Assembly (NCBI RefSeq): GCF_019649055.1
Contig: NW_026570225.1
Location: forward strand, 2,294,001-2,358,000
DNA from: Paramacrobiotus metropolitanus
Taxonomy: Eukaryota > Tardigrada > Eutardigrada > Parachela > Macrobiotidae
Direction: 5' to 3'
DNA: 64,000 bases
Numbering within the stretch: the first letter of the stretch is position 1; every line of letters starts with the position of its first letter. Of this stretch, positions 1 to 12,300 are shown piece by piece. Both the position numbers and the translations under genes were made by a program. The notes under the pieces were generated by a model. The model was not told the DNA's origin, made no database searches, and worked only from the letters and a program-made list of their open reading frames with translations.

Positions 1-646
1 GAAGGCGCTATGGACTTGCGAAGAATGAAGTTATGGTTTCTAGGAAAAGTAAAACTGGATGCCTGAACTTTGGGGTTGTGATATAGTGTTGGACTGCCTT
101 TTCGTTGATACTGGTCCGTTTATCTCAGATTGAGCTGTGAAAAAACGCGCTTGATGTCGTTAGTGACCGCTGTGCAAAATTTGAACTGGTCATTAGAAAG
201 TGTGCAGTTGATGGTACATCTTCTCCTTTGTGTGAATAGTTTCTAATTTTGAAATATCTGTACATCTTATCACTGTACATATAATTTTGAAATATCTGTA
301 CATCTTTTGAAATATCTGTACATAATTATACTGTGTTTCGTTTCGAAATCATTCATCATGAATGAAGACTGATAAATTTCGATCTTTCATAATATGCGTG
401 CGTATACGGTCTTTTAAATCGGACGAAAAATCAGTTCCGAACGACCGATAGGGTACTTTAAGCTTAAGTACTGTAACTGTAGTCAGCGAAATGTGTTACG
501 TATGTGAGTTTAATTAACCACTATAGACCTATGCCGCATAGCTATTGTATGTACAATATGTACGCATAGCCTATGCGTACTGTACACAGTACAGCTAGAC
601 AAAAGCTCTGTTTTCTTCACATCATGATATTTACCATTAGATCTGG
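1..646. other. intergenic, no gene seen
   Basis: AT-rich sequence downstream of the acyltransferase gene. A motif of the form GAAATATCTGTACAT occurs three times between about 250 and 325, and short palindromes built on GTACATAC/GCATAGCCTATGC occur near 540-600. No coding exon was recognised. Confidence 0.6.
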
Positions 647-3229
647 TTAAACTTTTAATAATTCCTGTCCTGTAAAACGCAGATAATCATTGAACCATTT
701 AATCATTCCATCGTCGGCGGCCACCACCTTCGGTTTGTACAGCACGTACACCAGTTTCCAGGTATCGTCTTTCATGGCGCCCCCCTTTGTGGCGGACTTC
801 TGGGATGCTGTGTTGCCCTCGTAGACAAAGGCAAATACCGTTTCCTGTCCAATATCCATCATCTGTCGACAGATACCGGCCCCGACAAGATTATGCAGTC
901 CGCGTCCGCGATATTCCGGTAGCATGTAGCCAGCGCCCAGCGACATATCATCGCCGGTAATGTTGAAGCCAATCAGTTTGTTATCATCCGTATATATACC
1001 GGTGGATGGGAAGTGGTGATCATACAGGTAATACAAGTATTTCAGGGTTTCCGGTGAGCGACCACCATAATCCCACAAATCATGTACCACTTTCATCTCT
1101 TCGCGAGCTAGCGGCCGAACTGTGAATCCTGGTGGCATTCTCTTCAACCTGGAAATCATGAAAATACGTAACTGGACAACATATTATATGTGTTTACAAC
1201 TTCTTGATCGCAGCAAAACACGAGTACAGTACATATTATTGTAACGATGCGTTATGCGCGCAGTTCATATAGATATTCTATTCAAATATGCATTGCTGTA
1301 GTAACGTATTACTCGTGAAACATACGCTGCGACTACGTCAGCCGGTTTGGCAGTCCATCCTGTGGTGGTCAGATCCGCCCGCTGTTTCGGTCCAATGGTT
1401 TCGCCATGTCTGTCGAAAACTTCTTCTAATATTTCAAGAAGATTTGCCGGTATCTCTGAAAATATTTATTATATGAACGCCAATATAAACATATATAAAC
1501 ACATATCGCCGGTATAAACAACGCATACGGCTACATAGAACCTGTAAACATATTCGTAATTCGTATGCAGTGATTACCTAATACAATTATTCGTATCCGG
1601 TGATTTTGTAGCTCTACCGCGACCAGGTTTTACAGATCATTTGCATTGTTGTCGTTTAGGTTGTACGGGCTGTTCTGGATATCATTGTTTGGTCTTTATC
1701 AAGTTGGACTGCTCAGTAGCCCAGTATAATAACTGATAGTTGATACTATTATATCTATATCATCTATATGATGATCATAAAATTAGGTACGAGTATTGTA
1801 CTTGTAGAACCGTATGTAGCATTAATACGGTATTCCATCAATTTAATTACGAAGTACCGAAGTCAGTTTACATTAGAGTTCTTATCAGAACTTGGTATTA
1901 CGTAACATTATATTTATATACATCTCCTGTCAAGTTCGATCAAGAGATTCTAAAAGAGGTATTTATCAATATTTATGTGCACCAATAGTTATTGTGATAA
2001 TTAATTGGAAAATTAATTTATCTTGTAAAGAGCATTATATACAACAAACCCTCAAAATAGCAAGCGCGATCCCAGTTAATAAATCCTGGTTCTTCTATCA
2101 GTTGTTTGAAATTATCCAGGTTCGTAGCTAAAGCATTGTAGACATAATGTTCCCACCGCGGCACGTAATCCTGAAATACAACAACCCCATGGTTGACTAT
2201 CTTCATACTAGTTTGATAAACTGCTAAATATGCTCCGATGTAGTTTGTAAGCAACTAGCACAGCATTAGCAGTTAAAAGTAAAATGTGCATCCATTTCTA
2301 TTTTGTGGTAGTGCTGTACATACTGGTATTGGTGCTGTACATACTGGTATTTTAATAGGAATTACAGCTACACTTTGGTAGAACTATACCGCTGCTTGGG
2401 TGACGTAATTACGTTTTGCAAAAGATTATAACGACGAACATGGTTTTATCATTATGTGAAATATGCAAGCACAATAAATACAAATTTTAAAATAATTAAT
2501 TTGAGTAACCCACAAATTTTACTTACCTCTGTGTCAGGTTTCGGGCCTACTATACATGCCGTGAAATTTGGAAATCGATCTAAGAAAATCAGTCTGATTA
2601 AGCCGTACTCCAAATGAAAAACGCCGCTGATTGATGGATTTGACAATTCTTATATACTCCAGATCTAACTGTACTGATTGGTAAATGAATTACCGAAATA
2701 TTCTCAATACACTGCATGGATATAGGTAACGATGTAATACAGTTATACAGTATATGGATTGAGTCCTATGACCACATATCCGTACAATGTGATTTATTGG
2801 AATGTCTGATTCCGTTTTTGGCGGTTTACAACGTTCGCATTGAAAGTAAAAAATATTGTTTCCTATAAAAGTCAGTAGATCAAAATTGCAATAAAAGCAT
2901 ACGAGTACGGCATAATGGGGCGTTCGACTCCAGTACTTGTATCTCTACATTTAATTTTCAGCTAACCAGAACTATGTGGTCTTACCAACAACAAACTGAA
3001 TTCCGGGCCAGGCAAACGAATTTTTTAGTAAATGGTTTTCGGCAAGCTTGAAAATCTGAAATAAACTTTCTGGTACTGTACCGAAACTACTATGTATGTA
3101 AAGTTACAGTACATACCACATACAACCAGAATTTTTGAAAGGGCATATTCTTACCGGAAACGACTGCGGTTTCAGCGCATCAAGTTCTTTTACGAACTGC
3201 TCCAGCTGACCTTCTTCTATGATAATCAT
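647..3229 (-). CDS. GNAT-fold glycine N-acyltransferase-like protein
   Basis: Six exons join in phase: 3155-3229, 2986-3055, 2527-2648, 2050-2254, 1326-1455 and 647-1148. They give a 367-residue protein starting at the ATG at 3229 (MIIIEEGQLEQF). The last exon is a GNAT acetyltransferase domain with the acyl-CoA loop LPEYRGRGLHNL, followed by a strand and helix ending in EGNTASQKS. The N-terminal two thirds resemble the Gly_acyl_tr_N region of GLYAT-like enzymes. The family transfers acyl groups from CoA to amino-group acceptors such as glycine. Substrate and location cannot be read from sequence; I see no signal peptide or membrane segment. Exon 4 uses a weak GTTTGT donor, chosen because it restores phase. 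Family assignment is firm at the GNAT level and tentative at the GLYAT level. Confidence 0.82.
2318..2352. repeat. short tandem duplication in an intron
   Basis: The phrase GTGCTGTACATACTGGTATT occurs twice in a row inside the intron between acyltransferase exons 3 and 4. It is a simple local duplication. Confidence 0.6.
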
Positions 3230-3631
3230 AGCGAAATGTTTGCAATGGTTATACAATACTAAAGGGAAAAAAGTTAAAGACCAACGTTTTCCTATTCTTA
3301 AAAGAGTTATTTAAGGAACAACATTATCAATAACTGTTGCAACCAAGGCAGAGGAGCCATGCATAGAGCGCTTGATAATAATGAGTTTTGTGTAACGTGC
3401 GCGGTTACCGCTTGATCGAATTGTCAAGGTTGCATTTCTGAGCTGATAATTTTATTATCCACAGGAAAACAATCATATCAGTAACAATTAAATACCGATA
3501 CACTTACATGTGTATTTAACCCGTAAATTGCTTACACAACCCGTATATAAATTGTTACAGAACCTAAAACGCAACACCGGAACATGCGATTTCTATGACG
3601 TTTCTAACGATAAAAAATTCGAAGACATATA
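3230..3631. other. 5' flank of acyltransferase gene
   Basis: AT-rich flank containing the presumed promoter of the minus-strand acyltransferase. No TATA box or exon could be identified with confidence. Confidence 0.4.
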
Positions 3632-4741
3632 CAGCCCTGCTCAGCCAAGTTGGGGCAGTTTTTTCAAAAAATTAGCACAGGTCAGCCGTCACAGAATACT
3701 TCCTCATTTAATTTTTTCTTAGTTGCCGTGTGTGTCCGACATCTTTATCACTTGGAGATTCTACGCTGAGACCGCTTTCCGAATAACCGTGAGGTCAAAA
3801 TTAGGGTAGACCAGAGGAAAAAGCGGCTTGACCCACTCAGCGTGGTAGCAGTAGTCCTGTTTGAAATTTGCTTAAAATTTGATGACGTCATTGTTCAAAA
3901 GCACTACCTCTGAGGTGTTGGTCGTTCAATGCTCTTGCGAACGATACCATACATCAGCCGATTTCGGCTAAGCCTGGGTGACCTTTGCAGAGTGACTGCA
4001 AGCACCTTTGAATCGGGGAGTGACCTCCCTCGCACGCTTCCGGTGCAGCCACGGGATGCGACGGGTAATTATTTTCGACGAAATCGTATTTCGAAGCCTT
4101 GAGCGTCAATAAAAAGTCTTTCACTTGTACAATATGCCTGAAACACTCCATTTCGAGACACTGTAAGAGAAAGCATACGTATTTTTTGCAGCCGCTTTGC
4201 TGATTTTTTATTCTGTTCATCCGGCCACTGCATTTCTCCGCCTGGACAGTTTATGTCTGTTCAAACCTCAAAATCGTTTCAGGTGGTCCATGCTTTATTC
4301 ATGGCAAATATCAAATTGAAGTTACTTTGGTCTGTGCGCTAGGCAACCGCATTCTTTGGCAGGTAGGTCTTAGCATACAATCCTATGGGAAGTGCACATT
4401 GTTTCACGGCCAGCCCGAGCACTGATCGCGCTAGATTTTTTTGCGAACCCATAACGGACAGGCTTCGGTTCGCTTACGACTTTCCAGAAAAGCTCACGTA
4501 AAAATATCTGTTGGTGTATTCTTCAGAGGGGCCGTTATAAGCATCCTAAAAATGACCACCACACCATCCCCTTAACCAGTGCTCGGCTCCCTACTGGCAC
4601 ACCAAGGGGTACCGGTTTTAAAACTCCTAGATTTGCCGTAAAAAGTTACACTAGATAACTGCAAATTCAAAAACGAAACAATGTATACAATTATTTTATA
4701 ATTATTTAACAAAACTGCCCCAACTTGGCTGAGCAGGGCTG
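3632..4741. mobile_element. non-autonomous TIR transposon (MITE), TA target site
   Basis: A 31-bp sequence beginning CAGCCCTGCTCAGCC at 3632-3662 is repeated perfectly in inverted orientation at 4711-4741. Both ends are flanked by TA (3630-3631 and 4742-4743). Perfect terminal repeats plus a TA duplication fit the Tc1/mariner/pogo style of insertion. The 1110-bp interior has no recognisable transposase. The only open frame of note is an 88-codon one at 3954-4220 on the minus strand, which I do not recognise. The element is therefore non-autonomous and, given identical ends, probably young. Confidence 0.88.
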
Positions 4742-4743
4742 TA

Positions 4744-5502
4744 CATTAATAAAGTACATACAGTATTGTTATACCGTGAACTATTCATGGTTCAGATCCT
4801 TATACTGTACTTGTAATTTGATGCTTAATCACTAAATCTAATAAAAATGCACCTACAGCCGGGCCGGTATTCAGATACTTCTACCGCCTAATTTTGGTAA
4901 CAGGCGCTATAAAATGTCGAAGTCCTGCACTTGAAAGAAACTAACGGTGACGAAACCGACACAAAAATTCTATTTGCATTTGCAAGAAAGTAGCATCTGT
5001 TATTTATTTAGGCTATGTTCTTTTTCCACCTCGGGAGTGACTGGGCCAACACTGCCATAGTGTGATAAGAAGTACATAGCCGAGCAAATGCACAACTACT
5101 TTTGTGCTGGCTATTTTCCTGAAGAAAAATATTATTTTATGTTTTGTCTGAGATGATATGATTTGCTAGCCATACAAAACCAGCACTCTTTTCTGCCGTG
5201 ATTCGAAAATTTAGATCCGTAGAGCTTGCGTTCCTGGTTCTAATGTGATCACGAACGTCTTGAATTCCCGCACGGTATATTTCAGAAACTGATAGTATGA
5301 GGTACCGCACCTTAAAAACGAACTGCTGCACTTTGAGAGAGCGTTACAGAAAAAAAGGTCATGGGTTATTATTTACACATGCGCAGCGTAAAAGAAACTA
5401 ATTACCACAGCTAATACAGTGCTTTCATACAAGTAGCACGATTCCAAAACTTAAGATTAGTCTGAAATCCTTTTTTTAGCGCAGTATTTTGCTTTTCTTG
5501 TT
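4744..5502. other. intergenic between MITE and unc-4 3' end
   Basis: AT-rich sequence with no recognised exon, RNA gene or repeat. It probably includes the unc-4 3' untranslated region. Confidence 0.45.
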
Positions 5503-6019
5503 CTAATTAGTAAACGCATCTTTTCCAATAAAATCGTCCTCACGGCAGGGCGCCCTGATGATATTTCCTCTGCAGCTAGTTATCTTGTCACCCAACAATG
5601 CGTCTATACTAAATTTTGTAAAAGGCGTTGACTTTTTTTCCGGTACGAATGGGTCGATTCCTGGGGAGGTAGAAGGGGGAGAACTGTCGGAGCACAGGGA
5701 TATGGGGGCTTTGTGGGCGGGGCGTCCGCCGGCGGGAACACTGCTGGCACGAAGAGCAGCCGCCGCATTATGTCGGTTACGTTTCAGCTCCCTTTGGGCC
5801 TGCTTGTGCCGCTTCTTTTCCAACCGTTCGCTCACGACGCTCTCGCTCTGAATCGGTTCCCCACTGCACGTCTGTGGGTGTGCATTATGCGGGCCTATAA
5901 TACAAGAAACTAATAATAAATTATAGCTGTCGGAGTATGTTACGGCTGCATTCACCTGCCCGGTCCTTTCCTCGTATTCTCTTTTTTCGCCACTTTGCCC
6001 GCCGATTCTGAAACCATAC
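5503..6019 (-). CDS. unc-4: unc-4 distal terminal exon pair (copy a, with eh1 motif)
   Basis: These are exons 5956-6019 and 5503-5894 of unc-4. The recognition helix is intact. Compared with the proximal copy there are four deletions, of 1 base (the A run after CGA), 2 bases (start of the second exon), 7 bases and 2 bases. The first pair sums to 3 and the second pair to 9, so the reading frame is lost only over short stretches and then recovered. The conserved segment after the homeodomain becomes [19 protein letters not shown]. The C-terminus keeps FSIDALL. This could be an alternative terminal exon set or a decaying copy. Confidence 0.75.
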
Positions 6020-9000
6020 CTGCGAAAGACGAAAATTAGTTGATTTGAGAGCACGCGTTCTTCAACGCTAAAGGCGTAAGTGTCCGTTGGCGAAGCTGTT
6101 AGAACATGACCTTTATATTTTTATAAGCAGATAGGAATTAATCATTAATGAGCATAAAATCCTTCGCGCCACTTGACGAACAATACACAGCAGCTAGTGA
6201 CCTTTTGCCAACGCCCCGTCTGAAACGGCCATAGCGCATTATTGTCCACTGCTACACATCGCCCGCTGATATTGCACCACATGTTTATACACGCAACACG
6301 CCGGTATTGCCCGATATGGCTTGAAGGACTGAGTATGAGTTTCCTCTGCAGGTGAGAATTGTAACGAATTCAGCGTAATGCGGTGCAACGGATTCTATGT
6401 AAAGGGTAAAAGGCGTGTGACTTCGGCTTGGTACCGTTGCGGTCGAATTCCTGGGAGGTAGAAGGGGGAGAACTGTCGGAGCACAGGGATGTGGGGGCTT
6501 TGTGGACGGGGCGTCCGCCGGCGGGAACACTGCTGGCACGAAGAGCAGCCGCCGCATTATGCCGGTTACGTTTCAGCTCCCTTTGGGCCTGCTTGTGCCG
6601 CTTCTTTTCCAACCGTTCCCGCTCACGACGCTCTCGCTCTTCGGGGGAAATCGGTTCCCCACTGCACGTCTGTGGGTGTGCATTATGTGCGGGCCTATAA
6701 TACAAGAAAACTAATAATAAATTATAGCTGTCGGAGTATGTTACGGCTGCATTCACCTGCCCGGTCCTTTCCTCGTATTCTCTTTTTTTCGCCACTTTGC
6801 CCGCCGATTCTGAAACCATACCTGCAAGAAAGATCAAGCAAAATTAGTTGATTTGAGAGCATGCGTTCTCAACGCTAAAGGCGTAAGTGTCCGTGTTGGC
6901 GAAGCTGTTAGAACATGACCTTTATATTTTTATAAGCAGATAGGAATTAATCATTAATGAGCATAAAATCCTTCGCGCCACTTGACGAACAATGTGCCAC
7001 ACGCCACACAGCAGCTAGTGACCTTTTGCCAACGCCCCGTCTGAAACGGCCATAGCGCATTATTGTCCACTGCTACACATCGCCCGCTGATATTGCACCA
7101 CATGTTTATACGCGCAACACGGGCCGGTATTCCCTACGGAAGCGGCCAACCGATATGGCTTGAAGGACACATTACAGTCTGATTAGCATAATCGGACAGT
7201 TCGGATTCTGAATGGAATCTATTCCCATTAATTACTCCTTGGTCAACATTACGACCAGGAGAAATCGATCGTTTCAATGCAAGTTAATTGCTAATTTCCT
7301 TCAATTCAAATGGTCATGTTACGTATGTATATGTAACGAATTGTATGGCGTAATGCGGTGCAGGCTTTAAACTCCGATATCGGATTGCCGACTAATTCGA
7401 TCTGTGTTGGTATTGTATCCAAACTCTATGAATAGTAATTCAAGTGTTATTTGGATTAGTGTAACAAAACGTTTCAGCTCGTTGGATCGATGGAGGCTAA
7501 TCGGATATTGCGCGTGGCAGTGGTGTGTGTGGGTAATGTGTATAACTGTAGTTAAACGGTGTGCTTTGTATCCTGTTCCAGTGGGACGGATAAAATGGGA
7601 AATACGAGATGATTAGCTTCTTGATTTCCAGGGATATATTGCTTCGATTAATATCAATCAAATTCCACTCCAAACCCATTCTATTGTACGGGTTTAATAG
7701 GATCATTTCAAAGTTAATTTAACTTTTTCAACAGATGACACTGCATCTACATGCGATGTAATTAGGTGTTTGTGGATTCATACACTGAGATCCTTCGCAG
7801 TCCACAAATAAATATGTGCAGTTTACCACAGCCTCCTCGTTTTGCTAAAGTATAACTGCCGTAATCGCATCTGCGAAACTTTCTGGATTGGTGTTTTTTG
7901 ATTTCTTTCATACACAGTGACAACGCTGCAAATCTCGGTTACGAAACCGACAAATCTCTGTAAGGGAAACATATTGCCTTTCGGCGGGCGAAGACAATCA
8001 TCATCGGCCGCAGTTTGTTGAGGCAGTAAGTACCTACTCATATTTGCTGAGGATAATAGAATTAGCGCAGCCCTAGGTGTATCGTTTACGGCCGTTTGTG
8101 ACAATATTCGACTAGGTCGGTCGTGGTGATGACCTGTGATTTACAGTGCTCGCTAATTGCGCCTGCAACGGTCTCGCACACTACAACATAGAATTAATTT
8201 AATTGGCGGTATGGTGCAATTAATCAAAGCCTTCCGCTGCTGGAAGCGAGCGGCAAGTTGTGCTGCAAGTGTCGAAACCACGTTGGCGATTAACCAGTCA
8301 ACAAATCAATACAAACGACAATAGAATGGATTTTTATGTAATCACAATGTGCCGGTTTCAAAAATGCTTTAACCAACTTAATAATTAAAATTCCTTGTTC
8401 TGTACCTGAACCCGACTTTCAGCCAAATCTAGCCGCAATGCTAAAGCTTCTCTCATAAAAACATCTGGATAATGGGAACCCTCAAAAGCACGCTCCAGTT
8501 CCTGCAGCTGCCAACCGGTGAAATTCGTCCTTGTCCGCCGGCGCTTAGCAGCATCTTGTCCATCTGGAGAGAACAATAATATGAGTAATAATTCAACTGG
8601 TTTAAAATTTGCATTATTTTTAGTTTATTAACTTATGTTGTTTGATGCTTTTTTACTTATTACGAGCGCCTTACTGTACTACTTATAAGCGAGCGTGTGC
8701 AATATGCGCATCGGCACGATCTCACATCTGCTACAAAACCCACCCGTAGAGCATCGCAACCTAGTCGTGACCTTTCGGAAAGTATGTTGTTGTAATGTGA
8801 TATTAAGCTTATCCGAAGAGGTTTTGTTTGTAACGTTGCCCAACTTTGCTTATTCGAAAATTAGGGTAATGCAGCTTGCAAGTCGTTGGTAATGCCGTGA
8901 TATTTTTAATTAAAATTACCTAGTACGACAAGGTCGATATATTATGTGCTAAAGATTCTTACCGTCATCGGCTAGTGAATCCGTGTCCATCCGACTACAA

Positions 9001-9314
9001 CTCTTGCCCCCAACAAAATTCTCCATGTTGTCGGCGTTATGCGACGAGATCAATGAGGCGCAGTGTTGGTGATGGTCGCCGCTGGCCAGGGCGATCAATC
9101 CCGGATCACGCAGTCCAGCAAAAGGCGAACACAAAGTGGACATTGGACTAGTGATTTCCTTCCGCTGGCTAAGTGCCGCGATCCGCGTCGCCAAATTAGC
9201 CGTGTTTTGTAGATGCATCATCCACTGATTTCCCGGCTCTGCTCCCATGTTCTGAAGGCCGTACAACGATAAAAATGGAAATCCCGGTGCAAACAGAAAG
9301 TTGGGGGCAGCCAT
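5503..9314 (-). CDS. unc-4: Unc-4/UNCX paired-like homeobox transcription factor
   Basis: Exon 1 is 8963-9314 ([12 protein letters not shown]...), and exon 2 is 8406-8563, carrying homeodomain helices 1-2 ([13 protein letters not shown] ... [23 protein letters not shown]). The intron then falls exactly before the recognition helix [13 protein letters not shown], as expected for the family. That helix and the C-terminus exist twice: proximal copy exons 6757-6821 + 6370-6694 (299-aa product) and distal copy exons 5956-6019 + 5503-5894 (321-aa product). The proximal copy has the family block [20 protein letters not shown]. The distal copy ends with [13 protein letters not shown], which matches an eh1 Groucho-binding motif. 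The family specifies motor and interneuron identity by repression. Exons 1 and 2 splice in phase to either copy. Confidence 0.93.
5564..6329. repeat. tandem duplication, unit a
   Basis: Direct repeat partner of 6340-7168. Similarity covers both terminal exons, the small intron between them and upstream intron sequence, starting near TTTCCTCTGCAG and ending at GATATGGCTTGAAGGAC. The two units are head to tail and differ by scattered substitutions and small indels. Confidence 0.85.
6340..7168. repeat. tandem duplication, unit b
   Basis: Direct repeat partner of 5564-6329. This unit lies closer to unc-4 exon 2, so it is met first in the transcript. It keeps the conserved post-homeodomain block, but the sequence coding for the eh1 motif is replaced by unrelated sequence at about 6358-6405. 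Confidence 0.85.
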
Positions 9315-12300
9315 AATAATGGCGTTCAGTTACAGGTAGTATTTTAAATATAATAATCAAAATCGCCGTTTCAAAACAATTATGGAGTAGTCGTTAAGGA
9401 AATATAGATAGTAGCCGGGCAGCTGGAATGGAGCTTGTAAAGCCGCAACACATTAAATGTCACCCGCGCGGTCGTTGTGTGTGCCACCGAGTGACATTCC
9501 GATATAGCTGGGCTAATTCACGGCAAACGTGTAATTGATAAGCTGGATCCGTCGCGTTCTTCAATAAACCAACCGAGACACAACCGTCGTGGCATGCCAC
9601 TATAATATGACAAAATGCCTACCGAATATGTACTTGACATTAATTTGTATTGGCCGATGATCAAGCGAGAGTATTTAGGATGTGAATTGAATTATTTGGC
9701 TGACTGTGACAGGGTAACATTAAATCTTTGAGAAATACCATTAAAATGATAATGTGGGGCGGGCGCTGATCGGCCATAGCGTCTGCGCGCATGTGTAAAG
9801 CGCGAGCGTTTGGAGGCGGCGCCTGCAACTATCAATATTTGTCAGTGGTTAATTAACTTTTCAGCTTTTGCCTATAGAGATGTTCTGTAATACGCTGTCA
9901 AACATGACTATTCCCCAAAATGTGTGCAATTTTGTTGCTCTGGTACGTTTTGCTTATTAATGTCGTTGGGTAAAACGCAAAGAAAATAATCCATTTGCGA
10001 CAGTGTGTTGGTTAAAGTGTACTGTATGGTGGCTGATTACAATAATTATACAACGCATTCTTGATGCCGGTACATATACCGTACTGTTTGTGAATGGCGA
10101 TGGCGCACGCTCAGCTCGTTGGCATTGTTTTCTTTTGGAGCAACAACATCCTCATAAATGCTCACCTATGACCGCTTCCTTCTGAATAACTACTGGGAAC
10201 TGAGAAATCTGTAGTCATCTACCTGTTAAATCTATTTTAATTCAGAAATCTGTCAACTTAATATGTACCTTTCACATTTTATAAAATTCACCGGTATTGC
10301 GAAGAATCAATAATAAATCTAATATCTCGTGTAAATATAAGCAAGGGTATAAGTATCTTATACTATCTTATACGTGGTATAAGTATAAGAGTTATACAAG
10401 AATAAAATTATGAAGTTAGCATAAAAGGATAATTATAGTAATACCATACCTTGGTTAGGCCTAAACAAATGTTTGCAGAATGCAGAATGAACTAAATGCC
10501 GACTACATGTTACCGCTATTAATAACAATAAAAGCGGTACACGAGCAAGCAAATAGAAACACAAATACATTATTACCGATAATACCGGCTGTTCGAAGAA
10601 GGTCAGTGTACGATCGCTAAAGAAGCAATTCGAGAGAATAAAACATTATTTAATGATTGGGGGAAATGTTTCCTGTCATATACATAGCAAAAAGCATAAC
10701 ATGTTTTGTTGTTAATCAGATGACAGTTTAGCACACGGCGCAAAGACAGAGTCGCCGCTTGATTTCATTACGCTTCAACTTGAGCAAAGACCATAAACTG
10801 GATTAACACTGGACAATTGCAAACAGGATATCATGTTATAGCAGCAAATGTGCTATGAAAGCTATAAAATATCAGAAAATAAATGTACAAAGGGCAGCGC
10901 AAATTAGGCGTTCAATAAAGATTATGAGAGGCTAAGATTCGTGTAAAGCATGCCGCTTGGATGTTGACGCGTCTCCCGCGTAGATGTGCGCTTCGTGATT
11001 GGAAGTATGGACGTAACGATTAGCAGGAAGAATCCTACCGCATACAGAAGAATATATAAGCTTGGACGTTTTACCAGTGATTTTTAAAATAAAAACGAAG
11101 AAAGGACGAGATGAAGCATGCTCAAGGGATTTTTGTTGTTAGATTGATAATGCCGTAGCGACACCATATTAGTGAACGTGCGAATATCAATATAAACATC
11201 TGGCTTGTGCTTGTGTACAACCAAGAACTCTAAATCGGTAGGTATCTAGTGGTCTTGGTACAACGTACAACGTTACTCCGTTCAATTATTTACACTAATA
11301 TTATGTGAGATTATTTTTGTAATTTTTTACCCGTATAGCTTTACAAGCGCAGTTGAGGCCTCTTAATAATATTATTATATTATATATCCTGGTAAATTGT
11401 GATAGCTAATCAATATCCGTTAACGGGACTATCTGTAATGGCAAATAAAAATGTTCCGTATGAATTTGCTCGTATAATATAACCTTGTAATTATCATCTG
11501 TTCCTGCTCGCAATCGAAATTTCGGTGCAGGAATTTGGGAGGACGAGATGAGTATGAGCGTGACCCGGAAACATATCCCAGATATAAATCAATGTTGCGC
11601 ACTTATGACAGATTTTAATAATTTTGCTTGACGGTCCGTAGCGAAACTGTAATGAAGAACGGGGAGCAATATCTATCTGACTCTGATTTCGAATGCAAGC
11701 GCCATTAATTAACTGCAACAATCTGGTCACTCGTGCCAGCTGGGTTCCGCAATACGTCATTAAAATGACTGACATACCATGCTTCGTAATATCTAATTGT
11801 TTATTAATATTTAGTAATATGAATACGGATTAATGGATGAAAGCTTAAGTAAACTAAATAAATGTTCTTAATAAGTACAAAAAAGTCTTGAACGCCATGA
11901 GCTAATGTCTGCTTAACAATAATTTCTTGTGTGTGTGTGTATATATATAAATTCATATATTGTTACGAGAGTGCCTAACATGCGCACTTACATTTACACC
12001 CAGTGATAATTGGCGATTAATTGGATAGTTATTTTTTAAGTTCGTTAACAAGCATTGTATCAATTATTAAGCGTTAGATTGAAATTTTAGCAGTGTTCTT
12101 ATAGAACCTTTCGCATACATTATTTCTCGCACTGTTTGTGGTAGCTAGCTCTAAATAACCATGGTTCTATACCAGGAAACAAGCAATTTTCAGTATGATT
12201 ACCCGTCGAGTTCAATAATCTTGATAATTATAATTTTTTGCGATAGCAGGCTTTATAAAATTAAATCTGCTGAATTACTACCCGAGCTTAACCGACATAT

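Noticed and set aside
3510-3722. 70-codon open frame across the left MITE end
   Set aside because: It runs into the transposon terminal repeat and has no domain.
7823-8104. 93-codon minus-strand frame in the unc-4 intron
   Set aside because: It lies between in-phase exons 2 and 3, has no splice sites that keep the homeodomain intact and matches nothing I know.
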